This document shows, in pieces, positions 25,046-34,312 of a DNA stretch of 34,312 nt; positions within the stretch are counted from its first letter, which is position 1; each line of letters opens with the position of its first letter. Made by a program: the position numbers and the translations under genes. This DNA is from Haemophilus paraphrohaemolyticus (lineage in GTDB: Bacteria; Pseudomonadota; Gammaproteobacteria; Enterobacterales; Pasteurellaceae), in the NCBI RefSeq assembly GCF_002015045.1, contig NZ_MUXX01000004.1:65160-99471 (forward strand). The letters are read 5' to 3'. The notes beneath the pieces are model-generated. The model saw only the letters and a program-made list of their open reading frames with translations, was not told where the DNA came from and searched no databases.

Positions 25046-26761
25046 TTACGCCTTCACATTTTCTTTCAAAAACCCTAACAACCGCTCTTTCGCAATCATC
25101 TGTTTCTCACCAGAACGACGGTTCTTATATTCAATTTCGCCATTGTCTAGATTTTTCTCGCCAATTACCACCATATGCGGTACGCCGATAAGTTCCATAT
25201 CGGCGAACATCACGCCTGGGCGTTCTTTACGGTCGTCAAAAATCACGTCTACGCCTTGTGCTTTTAAAGTAGCGTAAAGCTCTTCGGCGAAGGCTTGGAC
25301 CTTTTCCGATTTGTGCATATTCATCGGTACAATGGCGACAGTGAATGGGGCGATTTCGTCTGATGGCCAGATGATACCGCGATCATCGTGATGCTGTTCA
25401 ATCGCTGAAGCCACCACACGAGTTACGCCAATACCGTAGCAGCCCATTGTCATCACAAGAGGTTTACCATCTTCGCCTTGAACCGTCGCTTTCATCGCTT
25501 CAGAGTATTTTTTACCCAGTTGGAAAATGTGACCCACTTCAATCCCGCGTTTGATTTGAAGCGTGCCTTTACCATCCGGACTTGGATCACCTTCCACTAC
25601 GTTACGTAAATCAAATACTTCTGGCATTACTACATCGCGTTCCCAGTTCACGTTGAAGTAGTGTTTGCCGTCGATATTCGCACCACAACTAAAATCAGAC
25701 ATTAACGCCACAGTGCGGTCAATAATTGCAGGAATATTAAGATTTACCGCGCCTAACGATCCCACACCCGCACCAATTTTCGCTTTGATTTCAGTTTCGT
25801 CCGCAAACTCAAGGGGATCTGCTACTAACGGATGTTTTTGTGCTTTGATTTCGTTTAATTCGTGGTCGCCGCGAATAATCAACGCAACAATCGGTTGATT
25901 TTCGTCTGCACCTTTCACAATCAAGGTTTTCACGGTTTTCTCGATTGGCAAGTTGAATTGCTCCACCAACTCCGCAATGGTTTTCGCATTTGGTGTATCA
26001 ACCAATGTCATTTCTGCGGTTGGTGCTTGACGCTCACCGATAGCTACTGCCTCAGCAAGCTCAATATTCGCGGCAAAATCCGATTCTGTTGAGAATACAA
26101 CATCATCTTCACCACTTGAAGCTAACACTTGGAACTCATGGGAAGCAGAACCACCAATAGACCCCGTATCCGCTTGTACCGCACGGAAATCTAAGCCTAA
26201 ACGGTTAAAAATGTTACTGTACACTTGATACATCACATCATAGGTTTCTTGTAAACTTTCTTGGGTGGTGTGGAAAGAGTAGGCATCTTTCATAATAAAT
26301 TCACGCGAACGCATCACGCCAAAACGAGGACGCACTTCATCACGGAATTTCGTTTGAATTTGGTATAAGTTCAGTGGAAGCTGTTTATATGAAGAAACTT
26401 CACGACGCACTAAATCGGTGATTACTTCTTCGTGAGTTGGCCCAAGTACAAAGTTACGGTTTCCGCGGTCTTCAAAACGAAGAAGCTCAGGACCATATTG
26501 CTCCCAACGGCCTGATTCTTCCCATAATTCTGCAGGCTGCACCACAGGCATTAATACCTCAATTGCACCACCTTTGTTCATCTCTTCGCGAATAATCTTT
26601 TCTACTTTTTTCAATACGCGAATACCCGTCGGCAACCAGTTATATAAACCTGATGCCATTGGGCGAATCATACCTGCACGCAACATTAATTGGTGGCTTA
26701 CGACCTGTGCATCATTTGGCGTTTCTTTAAGGGTGGAGAATAAATATTGACTTGTACGCAT
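25046..26761 (-). CDS. proS: Prolyl-tRNA synthetase, bacterial type with editing domain
   Basis: 571 aa, the usual length for the bacterial form with the INS editing domain between motifs 2 and 3 (about residues 225-400). Class II motifs: [44 protein letters not shown] (motif 2) and [17 protein letters not shown] (motif 3). The C-terminal anticodon domain holds [18 protein letters not shown]. It clears mischarged Ala-tRNA(Pro) through the INS domain. Divergent from selB over 121 bases. Part of this gene is duplicated in decayed form at 23506-23620. Confidence 0.98.
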   Translation of the reverse strand: MRTSQYLFSTLKETPNDAQVVSHQLMLRAGMIRPMASGLYNWLPTGIRVLKKVEKIIREEMNKGGAIEVLMPVVQPAELWEESGRWEQYGPELLRFEDRGNRNFVLGPTHEEVITDLVRREVSSYKQLPLNLYQIQTKFRDEVRPRFGVMRSREFIMKDAYSFHTTQESLQETYDVMYQVYSNIFNRLGLDFRAVQADTGSIGGSASHEFQVLASSGEDDVVFSTESDFAANIELAEAVAIGERQAPTAEMTLVDTPNAKTIAELVEQFNLPIEKTVKTLIVKGADENQPIVALIIRGDHELNEIKAQKHPLVADPLEFADETEIKAKIGAGVGSLGAVNLNIPAIIDRTVALMSDFSCGANIDGKHYFNVNWERDVVMPEVFDLRNVVEGDPSPDGKGTLQIKRGIEVGHIFQLGKKYSEAMKATVQGEDGKPLVMTMGCYGIGVTRVVASAIEQHHDDRGIIWPSDEIAPFTVAIVPMNMHKSEKVQAFAEELYATLKAQGVDVIFDDRKERPGVMFADMELIGVPHMVVIGEKNLDNGEIEYKNRRSGEKQMIAKERLLGFLKENVKA

Positions 26762-26813
26762 TGTTTTTCCTATTAAAAATGGTAAATAAATTTATCTGCA
26801 AAAATGGGGCTAT

Positions 26814-26844
26814 TTTAGCGTAAAAAGGCGGGGTGTGGTATGAT
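26814..26844 (+). promoter_or_regulatory. Probable extended -10 promoter of selB
   Basis: TGGTATGAT (26836-26844) is an extended -10; the -35 is weak (TTTAGC near 26814). Start would be about 30 bases before the selB ATG, after GCAAGGAAATAAG. Confidence 0.45.
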
Positions 26845-26882
26845 TGCCCACAATAAATACAGAAATTCAGCAAGGAAATAAG

Positions 26883-28751
26883 ATGATTGTTGTTACCGCA
26901 GGTCACGTCGATCACGGCAAAACCGCACTATTGCAAGCCTTAACAGGCACAAACACGGCTCACTTACCTGAAGAGAAAAAACGTGGGCTGACCATTGATT
27001 TGGGCTACGCTTATCTGCCAATTGAAATGCCAAATAGCACGCAAGATATTCTTGGCTTTATCGATGTGCCAGGGCATCAACGCTTTTTGTCGAATATGCT
27101 TGCAGGCGTAGGCGGTATTCAGCATGCTTTGTTGGTAGTTTCCGCCGAAGAGGGCATTAAGCCGCAAACCGAAGAGCATCTTGAGATTCTGAAATTGCTT
27201 CGTTTTTCACACATTATGCTGGTGATTACCAAAGCGGATCGTGCGGAAGTAAGCCAAATTGAACAACTGATTCAAACCATTCAGAGCCGTTATCCTTTTT
27301 TGGCGGAAGCGCCTGTTTTTGTGACTTCGGCACATACAGGGCAAGGCATTGAAACACTAAAAACTCATCTTATTACGCTAAACGAACAAGCCAAAAATGC
27401 GACCGACAAACCGTTCCGCTATGCGATTGACCGCGTGTTTACCGTGAAAGGTGCGGGCGTGGTGGTTACAGGTACAGCCGTTGCGGGGCAGGTCAAAATC
27501 GGCTCGGAATTTTATCTCTCAAGCGGTCAAAAAGTGCGGATAAAAGGCATTCACGCTCAAAATAGCCCATCGGAAATTGGTTTAGCGGGGCAACGCTTGG
27601 CACTCAACATTGCGAACGTGGAAAAAGAGCAGGTGCAGCGTGGTGATTGGATTACCGAACTCGTTCCACATTTTGCGACTGACCGCATTACCGTACGGTT
27701 CAACGTGATTCAGCCGTTAAAAGAGAGCACCGTTGCCCATCTTTACCATTTTGCTTCTCATATCACGGGCAAAGTGAGCTTGCTCAACGCCAAACAAGCG
27801 GTGGAAAATGGCGATTATTTTGCAGAAATTTTGCTGGATGAGCCGTTGCACATTGCGGTAAACGACAGATTGATTATCCGCAGTGGCGATGACCGTCAAA
27901 CGCTTGGCAGTGCGGAGGTGTTGGAGATTCATTCGCCTAAACGCCACAAACGTAGCGAAGCTCGTCTTGCTTTTGTCAATGAATTGGCAAAAACAACCGC
28001 TTGCGATGATTTCAATGCTCGTCTGGCGTTGATGTTGCAAAATCGTGCTTTGGCGTTGGATTTCTTGCTTTGGGCAGAACAGTGTTTTGCTAGCCAATTA
28101 CCTGAAAATACAGATGCGATAGTTTACAATAAGTGGATTTTCTCCTGCAAATTTAAGCAACAAATCCAGCAAAGAATGGTCGAGAAACTAACGGAATATC
28201 ACGCCAATCATCAAGATCAACTCGGGCTTTCTAAAACGCGTTTATATCGAATGGCGGTGCTTGAGCAGCCTGAAGTTTTAGCATTGCAGTTAATGGATGA
28301 ATTGGTGGCAAAAGGCGAGCTTGCTCAAACGCGTGGTTGGTTGCATTTACCTGATCATCGCATTGAATTCTCGGCTGCAGAATTGCAAATTTGGCAGCAA
28401 ATTCGACCGCTTTTTGAAGCAACTAACCAAGCACTTTGGGTGCGAGATATTGCTTCTGAACTCCATGCGGATGAAACTGAGATGCGAAACTTGCTCTACA
28501 AAGCAGGAAAATTAGGCTATGCCGTGCCGATTGTGAAAGACCGCTTTTTGCTCACTGAACAAATCCAACAATTTGCAAGCTGGATTAAGGCATTCGTGCA
28601 AGCTCATGGCGAGATTTCGGTTAATCAATTACGCGATGAATTGCAATATGGGCGTAAGCTCACGGTGCAATTGATGGAGTATTTCGACCGCACAGGTTTT
28701 CTCCGTCGTAAAGGCAATGTGCATCTGTTGAGGGATGTGGAGAGTTTTTAA
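26883..28751 (+). CDS. selB: SelB, selenocysteine-specific elongation factor
   Basis: 622 aa (E. coli 614). GTPase that brings Sec-tRNA to UGA codons with a SECIS hairpin. GHVDHGKT (G1), [11 protein letters not shown] (switch 1), DVPGH (G3) and TKAD (G4) in the first 120 residues; EF-Tu-like domains 2-3; then four winged helices for SECIS binding (from about 375). The start is set at [12 protein letters not shown] with AAGGAAATAAG before it; the frame opens 39 bases earlier without support. Works with selC and selA at 4778-6373. Divergent from proS, and rsmB follows closely. Confidence 0.97.
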   Translation: MIVVTAGHVDHGKTALLQALTGTNTAHLPEEKKRGLTIDLGYAYLPIEMPNSTQDILGFIDVPGHQRFLSNMLAGVGGIQHALLVVSAEEGIKPQTEEHLEILKLLRFSHIMLVITKADRAEVSQIEQLIQTIQSRYPFLAEAPVFVTSAHTGQGIETLKTHLITLNEQAKNATDKPFRYAIDRVFTVKGAGVVVTGTAVAGQVKIGSEFYLSSGQKVRIKGIHAQNSPSEIGLAGQRLALNIANVEKEQVQRGDWITELVPHFATDRITVRFNVIQPLKESTVAHLYHFASHITGKVSLLNAKQAVENGDYFAEILLDEPLHIAVNDRLIIRSGDDRQTLGSAEVLEIHSPKRHKRSEARLAFVNELAKTTACDDFNARLALMLQNRALALDFLLWAEQCFASQLPENTDAIVYNKWIFSCKFKQQIQQRMVEKLTEYHANHQDQLGLSKTRLYRMAVLEQPEVLALQLMDELVAKGELAQTRGWLHLPDHRIEFSAAELQIWQQIRPLFEATNQALWVRDIASELHADETEMRNLLYKAGKLGYAVPIVKDRFLLTEQIQQFASWIKAFVQAHGEISVNQLRDELQYGRKLTVQLMEYFDRTGFLRRKGNVHLLRDVESF

Positions 28752-28756
28752 TATTG

Positions 28757-28778
28757 CCCCCTCTTTGCTAAGGAGGAG
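28757..28778. repeat. Degenerate fragment of the palindromic repeat
   Basis: CCCCCTCTTTGCTAAGGAGG between selB and rsmB resembles the inner hairpin of the element at 22528, with the right arm decayed. Confidence 0.5.
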
Positions 28779-28797
28779 AAGTTTCTTAGAAAAATAT

Positions 28798-30099
28798 ATG
28801 ATGAAAAAAAAATCCCCTCGTGCGGTTGCCGCACAAATTATTTTAGAGGTGTTGGATCAGGGGAAGTCGCTTTCTACCCTCATCCCTGAAGCTCAACATC
28901 AGCTTGAGCCAAAAGATTTACCGCTGGTGCAAGAGATGACGTTTGGCATCTGTCGTGTGTTACCTCGTTTGGAAAGCATCATCAAGCAATTAGTGGAAAA
29001 ACCGCTCAAGGGTAAAACTCGCTTGGTGCATTGCCTGCTGTTGGTTGGGTTGTATCAACTGCTTTATATGCGTGTGCCAGCTCACGCGGCAGTAGATGAA
29101 GTAGTGAATGCGACTAAAACGCTGAAGCTCGATAGCTTCCGTGCCTTAACCAACGGTGTGTTGCGTCGTTTCCTGCGTGAGCAAGAGCAAATTCTTGCTG
29201 TAGTCGATAAACATTGGCAAACGCTTCACCCTGAATGGTTTGTGAATAAAATTAAAAAAGCCTATCCGCATTGGCGTGAAATTGTAGAGGCGAATAATCA
29301 GCGTCCACCGATGTGGGTTCGTGCCAATGTGCAGCATGTTCAGCCGAAAGATTATGTGGCTTTATTGGGCGAGTTGGCAAATCAACGTGAAAATCCGACC
29401 GCTTGCGTGCCTGATTGTGCCATTTTGCTTGAGAATCCAGTGTCGGTAAACCAATTGCCTCACTTCGAACAAGGATGGGCGACGGTGCAAGATGCTCACG
29501 CACAATGGTCAGCAGAACTCTTGAATGCTCAAAATAATGAGACAATTTTAGACGCTTGTGCCGCGCCTGGTGGCAAAACCACGCATATTTTAGAAAGATC
29601 CCCACAAGCGGTCGTTTTTGCGTTAGATATTGAAGAAAATCGCTTGAAACGTGTGCGTGAGAATTTAGCGCGCCTCAACCAAACTGCGACGGTGATTTGT
29701 GGCGATGCGAGCGAGCCTGATACATGGCTTGAAAAAGGCGTGATGTTTGACCGCATTTTGCTTGATGCACCTTGTTCGGCAACGGGGGTGATTCGTCGTC
29801 ATCCTGATATTAAATGGCTTCGCAAAGAAGCGGACATTACTGAACTTGCCAGCTTGCAAGCCAAGATTTTAGAGGCACTTTGGGCAAGATTAAAACCAAA
29901 CGGCATTTTGCTTTATGCGACTTGCTCGATTTTGCCAGAAGAGAACAGCTTGCAAATTCAACGTTTCCTTGAAAATCACTCGGATGCCGAATCGGTAGAG
30001 ATGGATTTTCACGGTGAAAAAGTGACCGAAAAACAATTCTTCCCACAACCTAATGGCGGAGATGGATTCTTTTATGCGAAGTTGAGAAAAATTGGCTAA
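28798..30099 (+). CDS. rsmB: 16S rRNA m5C967 methyltransferase RsmB
   Basis: Methylates C967 of 16S rRNA using SAM. N-terminal NusB-like helical domain (about residues 5-140: [30 protein letters not shown]), C-terminal Rossmann methyltransferase with [19 protein letters not shown], and the two-cysteine motifs LDAPCSATG (release cysteine) and [11 protein letters not shown] (nucleophile side). Two adjacent ATGs (28798, 28801) could start it; the open frame reaches back into selB but is not supported. Followed by trkA as in E. coli. Confidence 0.96.
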   Translation: MMKKKSPRAVAAQIILEVLDQGKSLSTLIPEAQHQLEPKDLPLVQEMTFGICRVLPRLESIIKQLVEKPLKGKTRLVHCLLLVGLYQLLYMRVPAHAAVDEVVNATKTLKLDSFRALTNGVLRRFLREQEQILAVVDKHWQTLHPEWFVNKIKKAYPHWREIVEANNQRPPMWVRANVQHVQPKDYVALLGELANQRENPTACVPDCAILLENPVSVNQLPHFEQGWATVQDAHAQWSAELLNAQNNETILDACAAPGGKTTHILERSPQAVVFALDIEENRLKRVRENLARLNQTATVICGDASEPDTWLEKGVMFDRILLDAPCSATGVIRRHPDIKWLRKEADITELASLQAKILEALWARLKPNGILLYATCSILPEENSLQIQRFLENHSDAESVEMDFHGEKVTEKQFFPQPNGGDGFFYAKLRKIG

Positions 30100-30106
30100 C
30101 TCGTAG

Positions 30107-30190
30107 TGCGTGCGGACGAAGTTCACGCACGCAAGCGGTAGGTTTTTCATAACAAAATGCAAAAGTGTGCGTGGATTTACAATCCACACC
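30107..30190. repeat. Two short palindromes between rsmB and trkA
   Basis: GTGCGTG (30107-30113) pairs with CACGCAC (30124-30130), and GTGGATT pairs with AATCCAC near 30172-30188. The uptake-like GCAAGCGGTAG lies between. They resemble short intergenic hairpin repeats; function unknown. Confidence 0.5.
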
Positions 30191-30214
30191 CCCTACAACT
30201 ACAACAAATTATCT

Positions 30215-31591
30215 ATGAAAATAATCATCCTCGGAGCGGGGCAGGTGGGTTCAACGTTGGCTGCTTCGCTTTCTAATGACGAAAACGACATCACGCTGAT
30301 TGATGATCGCCAAGATTTGCTTGATAAATTACAGGAAAAGCACGATTTACGTGTGTTAAAAGGCAATGGGGCGTCGCCGCGTATTTTGCGACAAGCAGGG
30401 GCGAACGATGCAGATATGCTGGTGGCGGTAACTGATAGCGATGAAATCAACATGATCGCCAGTCAAGTCGCTTATAGTTTGTTCAAAGTGCCGACTAAGA
30501 TTGTGCGAATTCGTAATAGTGACTATGTGCGTGAGCGTGAAAATCTGTTCGGCAACGACAATTTGCCGATAGACCACGTGATTGCCCCTGAATTGTTGGT
30601 GCAAAAGGATATTTTACGTCTGATTAACTATCCTGGGGCGTTGCAGGTGGCGCATTTTGCCGATGATTTAGTCAGCCTAGTGAGTGCGAAAGCCTATTAT
30701 GGCGGCCCGTTGGTGGGCTATCCGATTTCCGCTTTGAACGATCATTTGCCTTATATTGAGGCTCGCATTGTGGCAATTTTCCGCCAAGATCGTGCCATTA
30801 TCCCGCAAGGTTCAACTATTATCGAAGCAGGTGATGAAATTTTCTTTATCTGTGAAACGCAAAATATCAAGGCGATTATGAGTGAATTGCAACGCTTAGA
30901 ACGTCCGCATAAGCGGGTGATGATTGTGGGTGGTGGTACAATCGGTTTGGGTTTGGCGAAGGATTTGGAAAATCAGTGTAGCGTGAAAATCATCGAACGC
31001 AACCGTGAAAAAGCGGAAATGCTTTCTGCCAAATTGGAAAAGGCGTTGGTATTGCAAGGCGATGCCTCGGATCAAGAATTGTTGTTTGAAGAGCACATCG
31101 AAAATATCGACTTGTTTCTTGCCCTGACGAGTGATGACGAAGCAAATATTATGGCGGCACTGTTGGCAAAACGTTTAGGGGCGAAAAAAGCGATTGTGTT
31201 GGTGCAACGAATGTCTTATTTGCACTTAATTCAAGGCGGAACGATTGATATTGCGATGTCGCCACAGCAATCGACTATTTCTGCACTTTCTAGCTATGTG
31301 CGTAAAGGCGATATTGTGAAAGTAGTTTCACTCAAACAGGGTTTAGCTGAAGGGATTGAAGTGGTTGCTCACGGCGATGAGGAATCCTCCAAAGTAGTAG
31401 GGCGAAAAGTACGAGAACTTAAGCTCCCACAAGGGGCTATTGTTGGGGCAATTGTGCGAAATAATCAGGTGATGATTGCTCATAAATCCACTGAAATTCA
31501 AGCCGAAGACCATGTGATTTTGTTTGTAAACGACAAGAAACACGTGAGCGAAATTGAAAAACTGTTCCAAGTGAGTTCGTTTTTCTTATAG
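30215..31591 (+). CDS. trkA: Trk potassium uptake regulatory protein TrkA
   Basis: 458 aa, same as E. coli. Peripheral NAD(H)-binding gating protein of the TrkG/TrkH K+ channels. Two tandem halves, each a Rossmann RCK_N domain ([10 protein letters not shown] at 7, [10 protein letters not shown] near 238) and an RCK_C domain. The start is taken at [12 protein letters not shown]; the open frame begins 105 bases earlier, in the hairpin region. No trkH is in the window. Confidence 0.97.
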   Translation: MKIIILGAGQVGSTLAASLSNDENDITLIDDRQDLLDKLQEKHDLRVLKGNGASPRILRQAGANDADMLVAVTDSDEINMIASQVAYSLFKVPTKIVRIRNSDYVRERENLFGNDNLPIDHVIAPELLVQKDILRLINYPGALQVAHFADDLVSLVSAKAYYGGPLVGYPISALNDHLPYIEARIVAIFRQDRAIIPQGSTIIEAGDEIFFICETQNIKAIMSELQRLERPHKRVMIVGGGTIGLGLAKDLENQCSVKIIERNREKAEMLSAKLEKALVLQGDASDQELLFEEHIENIDLFLALTSDDEANIMAALLAKRLGAKKAIVLVQRMSYLHLIQGGTIDIAMSPQQSTISALSSYVRKGDIVKVVSLKQGLAEGIEVVAHGDEESSKVVGRKVRELKLPQGAIVGAIVRNNQVMIAHKSTEIQAEDHVILFVNDKKHVSEIEKLFQVSSFFL

Positions 31592-31606
31592 CGACTCCAT
31601 GCATAA

Positions 31607-31634
31607 AAAACCGACCAAGCGGTCGGTTTTCTTT
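31607..31634. terminator. Bidirectional terminator between trkA and asnC
   Basis: AAAACCGACC (31607-31616) pairs with GGTCGGTTTT (31621-31630) around AAGC. The loop and right arm form CAAGCGGTC, an uptake-signal core. Confidence 0.9.
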
Positions 31635-31647
31635 TGGTTATTCCTTA

Positions 31648-32112
31648 TTAAGGAGAAATTCCTCGCAAAATCGGATTCTGCATCGAGATGAGGGTTTCTG
31701 TCGATTGAATCTCATCAATGCTTTGGATTTTTCCTGCAAGCACTTGGTGTAGCTCTTCGATGGTGTGGGTCATCACTTTGATAAAAATGGAGTAATTTCC
31801 CGTGGTGTAGTAAGCTTCGACCACTTCGGGGAAGTCGTTGAGTTTGGTGATCACTTTTTCGTAATCTTTTGCCGATTTGAGGATGATGCCGATAAAACAG
31901 CAGACATCGTAGCCAAGTTTGCGTTCGTTGATTTTGAGTTGTGTCGCTTCGATCACGCCAGATTGTCGCATTTTTTCCACGCGAACGTGGATAGTTGCGG
32001 CACTCACACCCGATTGCTTTGCAATTTCGGTGTAGGGCGTTTTGGCATCTTTTACTAAGGCACGTAAAATTTGTTGATCGAGCTGGTCTATGGGTTGTTT
32101 GAAAGCGGTCAA
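31648..32112 (-). CDS. asnC: AsnC, Lrp-family regulator of asnA
   Basis: 154 aa. N-terminal helix-turn-helix (TEIAKQSGVSAATIHVRVEKM, about residues 28-49; a 21-residue span) and C-terminal RAM ligand domain with GYDVCCFIGIILKSAKDY, EAYYTTGNYSIFIKVM and IDEIQSTETLI, nearly word for word E. coli AsnC. It senses asparagine and controls asnA. The only start that includes the full HTH is a TTG at 32112, supported by GAGGAA just upstream. Divergent from asnA across 190 bases, which should hold its operator. Confidence 0.95.
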   Translation of the reverse strand: MTAFKQPIDQLDQQILRALVKDAKTPYTEIAKQSGVSAATIHVRVEKMRQSGVIEATQLKINERKLGYDVCCFIGIILKSAKDYEKVITKLNDFPEVVEAYYTTGNYSIFIKVMTHTIEELHQVLAGKIQSIDEIQSTETLISMQNPILRGISP

Positions 32113-32302
32113 AATTTCCTCACAATTTACATTTTATTAAATAATATTTAAAATTTAGCATAGATTATTAAATTATATCTAATCTTATTTTTACTTTATT
32201 ATGAATTCATCTAAAAAAGATTGAGTTTTTTAATAATTCCTTTAAATTGAACGCCATTCCGTTAAACAACATCAAAATTTTATAGAAAAAGGTAGGAAAC
32301 AG

Positions 32303-33295
32303 ATGAAAAAATCATTTATTTTGCAACAAAACGAAATTAGCTTTGTAAAAAACACGTTTACACAATATTTAATCGATAAATTAGGCGTGATTGAGGTGCA
32401 AGGCCCGATTTTGAGCCAAGTGGGCAATGGGATGCAAGACAACTTATCAGGGATCGAAAAAGCGGTGCAAGTAAATGTGAAATGTATTCCAGGTGCAACG
32501 TTTGAGGTGGTACATTCATTAGCGAAATGGAAACGCCACACGCTCGGTCGTTTTGGTTTCCAAGAAGGCGAAGGTTTGTTTGTGCATATGAAAGCGCTTC
32601 GTCCAGATGAAGACTCGCTTGATCCAACTCACTCGGTTTATGTGGATCAGTGGGACTGGGAGAAAGTGATTCCAGCAGGTCGCCGCAATTTTGATTATTT
32701 AAAAGAAACGGTAAACGAGATTTACAAGGCAATCCGTTTAACTGAATTAGCCGTGGAAGCACGTTTTGATATTTCTTCTGTGTTACCAAAACAAATCACC
32801 TTTATTCACAGTGAGGATTTAGTGAAACGCTACCCAGATTTATCAGGTAAAGAGCGTGAAAATGCGATTTGTAAAGAATATGGTGCGGTGTTCTTGATTG
32901 GTATTGGTGGTAAATTATCGGATGGTAAACCGCACGATGGTCGTGCACCAGACTACGATGACTGGACAACAGAATCGGAAAACGGTTACAAAGGTTTAAA
33001 CGGCGATATTTTGGTATGGAATGATCAGTTAGGCACAGCTTTTGAGCTTTCTTCAATGGGTATTCGCGTGGATGAAAAAGCGTTACGTTTACAAGTGGAA
33101 ATCACAGGTGACCAAGATCGTTTAGAGATGGATTGGCACAAAGAGTTGCTTGCGGGTAAATTACCTTTAACCATCGGTGGTGGTATTGGCCAATCTCGCT
33201 TGGCGATGTTCTTACTTCGCAAACAACACATTGGTGAAGTGCAATCAAGTGTATGGCCAAAAGCGATGTTAGAGAAATTCCAAAATATTCTTTAA
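32303..33295 (+). CDS. asnA: Aspartate-ammonia ligase (asparagine synthetase A)
   Basis: 330 aa, same as E. coli. ATP-dependent amidation of Asp with ammonia; class II tRNA-synthetase-like fold. [41 protein letters not shown] and [14 protein letters not shown] (motif-3 ATP site) are diagnostic. TAGGAAACAG precedes the ATG. Regulated by the divergent asnC product. Confidence 0.98.
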   Translation: MKKSFILQQNEISFVKNTFTQYLIDKLGVIEVQGPILSQVGNGMQDNLSGIEKAVQVNVKCIPGATFEVVHSLAKWKRHTLGRFGFQEGEGLFVHMKALRPDEDSLDPTHSVYVDQWDWEKVIPAGRRNFDYLKETVNEIYKAIRLTELAVEARFDISSVLPKQITFIHSEDLVKRYPDLSGKERENAICKEYGAVFLIGIGGKLSDGKPHDGRAPDYDDWTTESENGYKGLNGDILVWNDQLGTAFELSSMGIRVDEKALRLQVEITGDQDRLEMDWHKELLAGKLPLTIGGGIGQSRLAMFLLRKQHIGEVQSSVWPKAMLEKFQNIL

Positions 33296-33312
33296 TAGAT
33301 AAGAGAATGAAG

Positions 33313-33342
33313 CCCCAGACAAGCGTCTAGGGTTTTGTTTTT
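33313..33342 (+). terminator. asnA terminator
   Basis: CCCAGAC pairs with GTCTAGGG (one mismatch) around AAGC, followed by TTTTGTTTTTC. Confidence 0.65.
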
Positions 33343-33398
33343 CTTGAACGAAAAGGGAGAAGAGAGTAGCATTTGCGGGAATTTATTGAGTAAAAAAT

Positions 33399-34193
33399 AT
33401 GAAACCGACTATTCTCTTATATGATTCGGGCATTGGTGGCTTGACGATTTATGATGAAGTGCGAAAAGCCTTGCCTAATGCCCATTATTTATATTGCTTT
33501 GATAATGCGTTGTTCCCTTATTCGGAAAAATCGGAGCAAGAGCTGATTACACAAGCGGTCAAAATTGTGCAAAAGATTGCAGAAAAACAACCGCTTGATT
33601 TGGTGGTAGTAGCGTGTAACACGGCAAGCACGGTGGTATTGCCTGCTTTGCGAGCAAATTTTACTTTCCCAATTGTGGGAACCGTGCCTGCGATAAAGCC
33701 TGCGGCGACAATATCTGAGACAAAAACGATCGGTCTATTGGCGACGGTTGGGACGATCAAACGTCCTTATGTGTTGGATTTGATTCAGAAATATGCTTCG
33801 GATTGTGAGGTAGAAAAGATTGGGCAGACAAAAATTGTGGAACTCGCTGAAGAAAAATTATTGAATGGCAAAGTAGATGTAGATGCTTTGGCTGATTGCG
33901 TGAAAGAGTGGAAAGTGCATTCAAAATTGGATACAGTGATTTTGGGCTGTACGCATTTTCCTTTTTTAAAAGCCGAATTGCAGCAGGTGTTACCAACAGT
34001 GAAGTTTTTTGTCGATTCGGGCGAGGCGATTGCGAAACGAGTGAAGTCGTTAATTGCCGAAAAATCTAATTTTAATGGCAAACAGGACGCAAAAAATCAG
34101 GCATTCTGCACAAAATTGACCGATGATTTTGCCGAGCGCGAGAAAATTTTAAAACAGTGGGGTTTTGAAAGCTTAAATGTGATTGAGATTTAA
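33399..34193 (+). CDS. murI: Glutamate racemase
   Basis: 264 aa. Makes D-glutamate for peptidoglycan through a two-cysteine mechanism. DSGIGGLTI (9-17), ACNTAS with Cys73, and GCTHFPFL with Cys184 are intact. The upstream ribosome site is weak. In E. coli murI lies directly upstream of an rRNA operon; the promoter at the window end suggests the same here. Confidence 0.97.
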   Translation: MKPTILLYDSGIGGLTIYDEVRKALPNAHYLYCFDNALFPYSEKSEQELITQAVKIVQKIAEKQPLDLVVVACNTASTVVLPALRANFTFPIVGTVPAIKPAATISETKTIGLLATVGTIKRPYVLDLIQKYASDCEVEKIGQTKIVELAEEKLLNGKVDVDALADCVKEWKVHSKLDTVILGCTHFPFLKAELQQVLPTVKFFVDSGEAIAKRVKSLIAEKSNFNGKQDAKNQAFCTKLTDDFAEREKILKQWGFESLNVIEI

Positions 34194-34256
34194 CACTAGA
34201 AAAACAGCAAAAATGGATGGTTATTCATACTTTTCGCATAAAGTTTCAACAAGCGG

Positions 34257-34312
34257 TAAATTTTTTAAAATTTTTTGCAAAAAACGCTTGCATGAGTTTT
34301 ATTTTTCTCTAT
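34257..34312 (+). promoter_or_regulatory. Probable rRNA-type promoter (cut by window end)
   Basis: An A/T tract (34257-34285, AAATTTTTTAAAATTTTTTG then CAAAAAAC) resembles an UP element. TTGCAT (34288-34293) is followed by a 16-base spacer and TAT at the last three bases, where a TATAAT would fall. An uptake signal ACAAGCGGTAAA lies just upstream (34249). Confidence 0.5.

Noticed and set aside
30110..30214. 35-residue N-terminal extension of TrkA
   Set aside because: It covers intergenic palindromes; [12 protein letters not shown] gives exactly the family length of 458 aa.

Overview
The window looks like a chromosomal segment of a Pasteurellaceae gamma-proteobacterium. The Apl-type DNA uptake signal (core ACAAGCGGT, reverse ACCGCTTGT) recurs throughout, for example near 4996, 10025, 27796, 29605, 33551 and 34249, while the Haemophilus-type AAGTGCGGT core is rare. 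That points to the Actinobacillus / Mannheimia / Bibersteinia side of the family. Species cannot be fixed from the sequence alone.

Layout. 1-2785: 3' part of a large trimeric autotransporter adhesin, cut by the window edge. 2975-4207: AT-rich putative nuclease with an Mrr-type winged helix, a possible cold-shock-like fold and a degenerate PD-(D/E)XK core. 4304-6373: mioC and tRNA-Sec (selC) on the minus strand, divergent from selA. 6490-8145: signal-peptide-bearing 5'-nucleotidase broken by two frameshifts. 8342-10000: phosphohexomutase. 10052-12684: a decaying accessory patch holding the fused C-terminal halves of a qorR/qorB-like divergent pair, two IS3-family remnants bracketing a DUF305 copper-type periplasmic protein under a MerR/CueR-type promoter, and a macrodomain pseudogene cut exactly at the IS end. 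12826-14837: rpsP-rimM-trmD-rplS operon. 15010-15279: three identical tRNA-Lys genes. 15384-18057: mltG-tmk-holB. 18128-20209: recG (minus). 20373-20570: small glycine-zipper lipoprotein. 20645-23384: glmS and a DeoR-family regulator (minus). 23461-23620: a vestigial second copy of proS. 23662-24989: two lipoprotein genes. 25046-26761: proS (minus), divergent from selB-rsmB-trkA (26883-31591). 31648-33295: asnC divergent from asnA. 33399-34193: murI. The window ends inside what looks like a strong rRNA-type promoter.

How the genes work together. selC, selA and selB supply tRNA-Sec, its selenation enzyme and the Sec elongation factor; selD and any Sec-containing protein are outside the window. 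rpsP-rimM-trmD-rplS, the tRNA genes, proS and rsmB form the translation set. mltG, glmS and murI serve peptidoglycan precursor supply and glycan release; tmk, holB and recG serve DNA synthesis and repair.

Most of the window is conserved housekeeping sequence. The unusual material is (i) a dispersed palindromic repeat that has supplied the last codons of selA, (ii) the IS-bracketed copper-type gene with its own metal-type promoter, (iii) the proS remnant, which suggests that the lipoprotein pair arrived by a duplication or recombination event at proS, and (iv) the uncommon domain mix of the putative nuclease. I did not find a clearly new multi-gene system. Several frameshifts lie in A-runs and could be sequencing errors.
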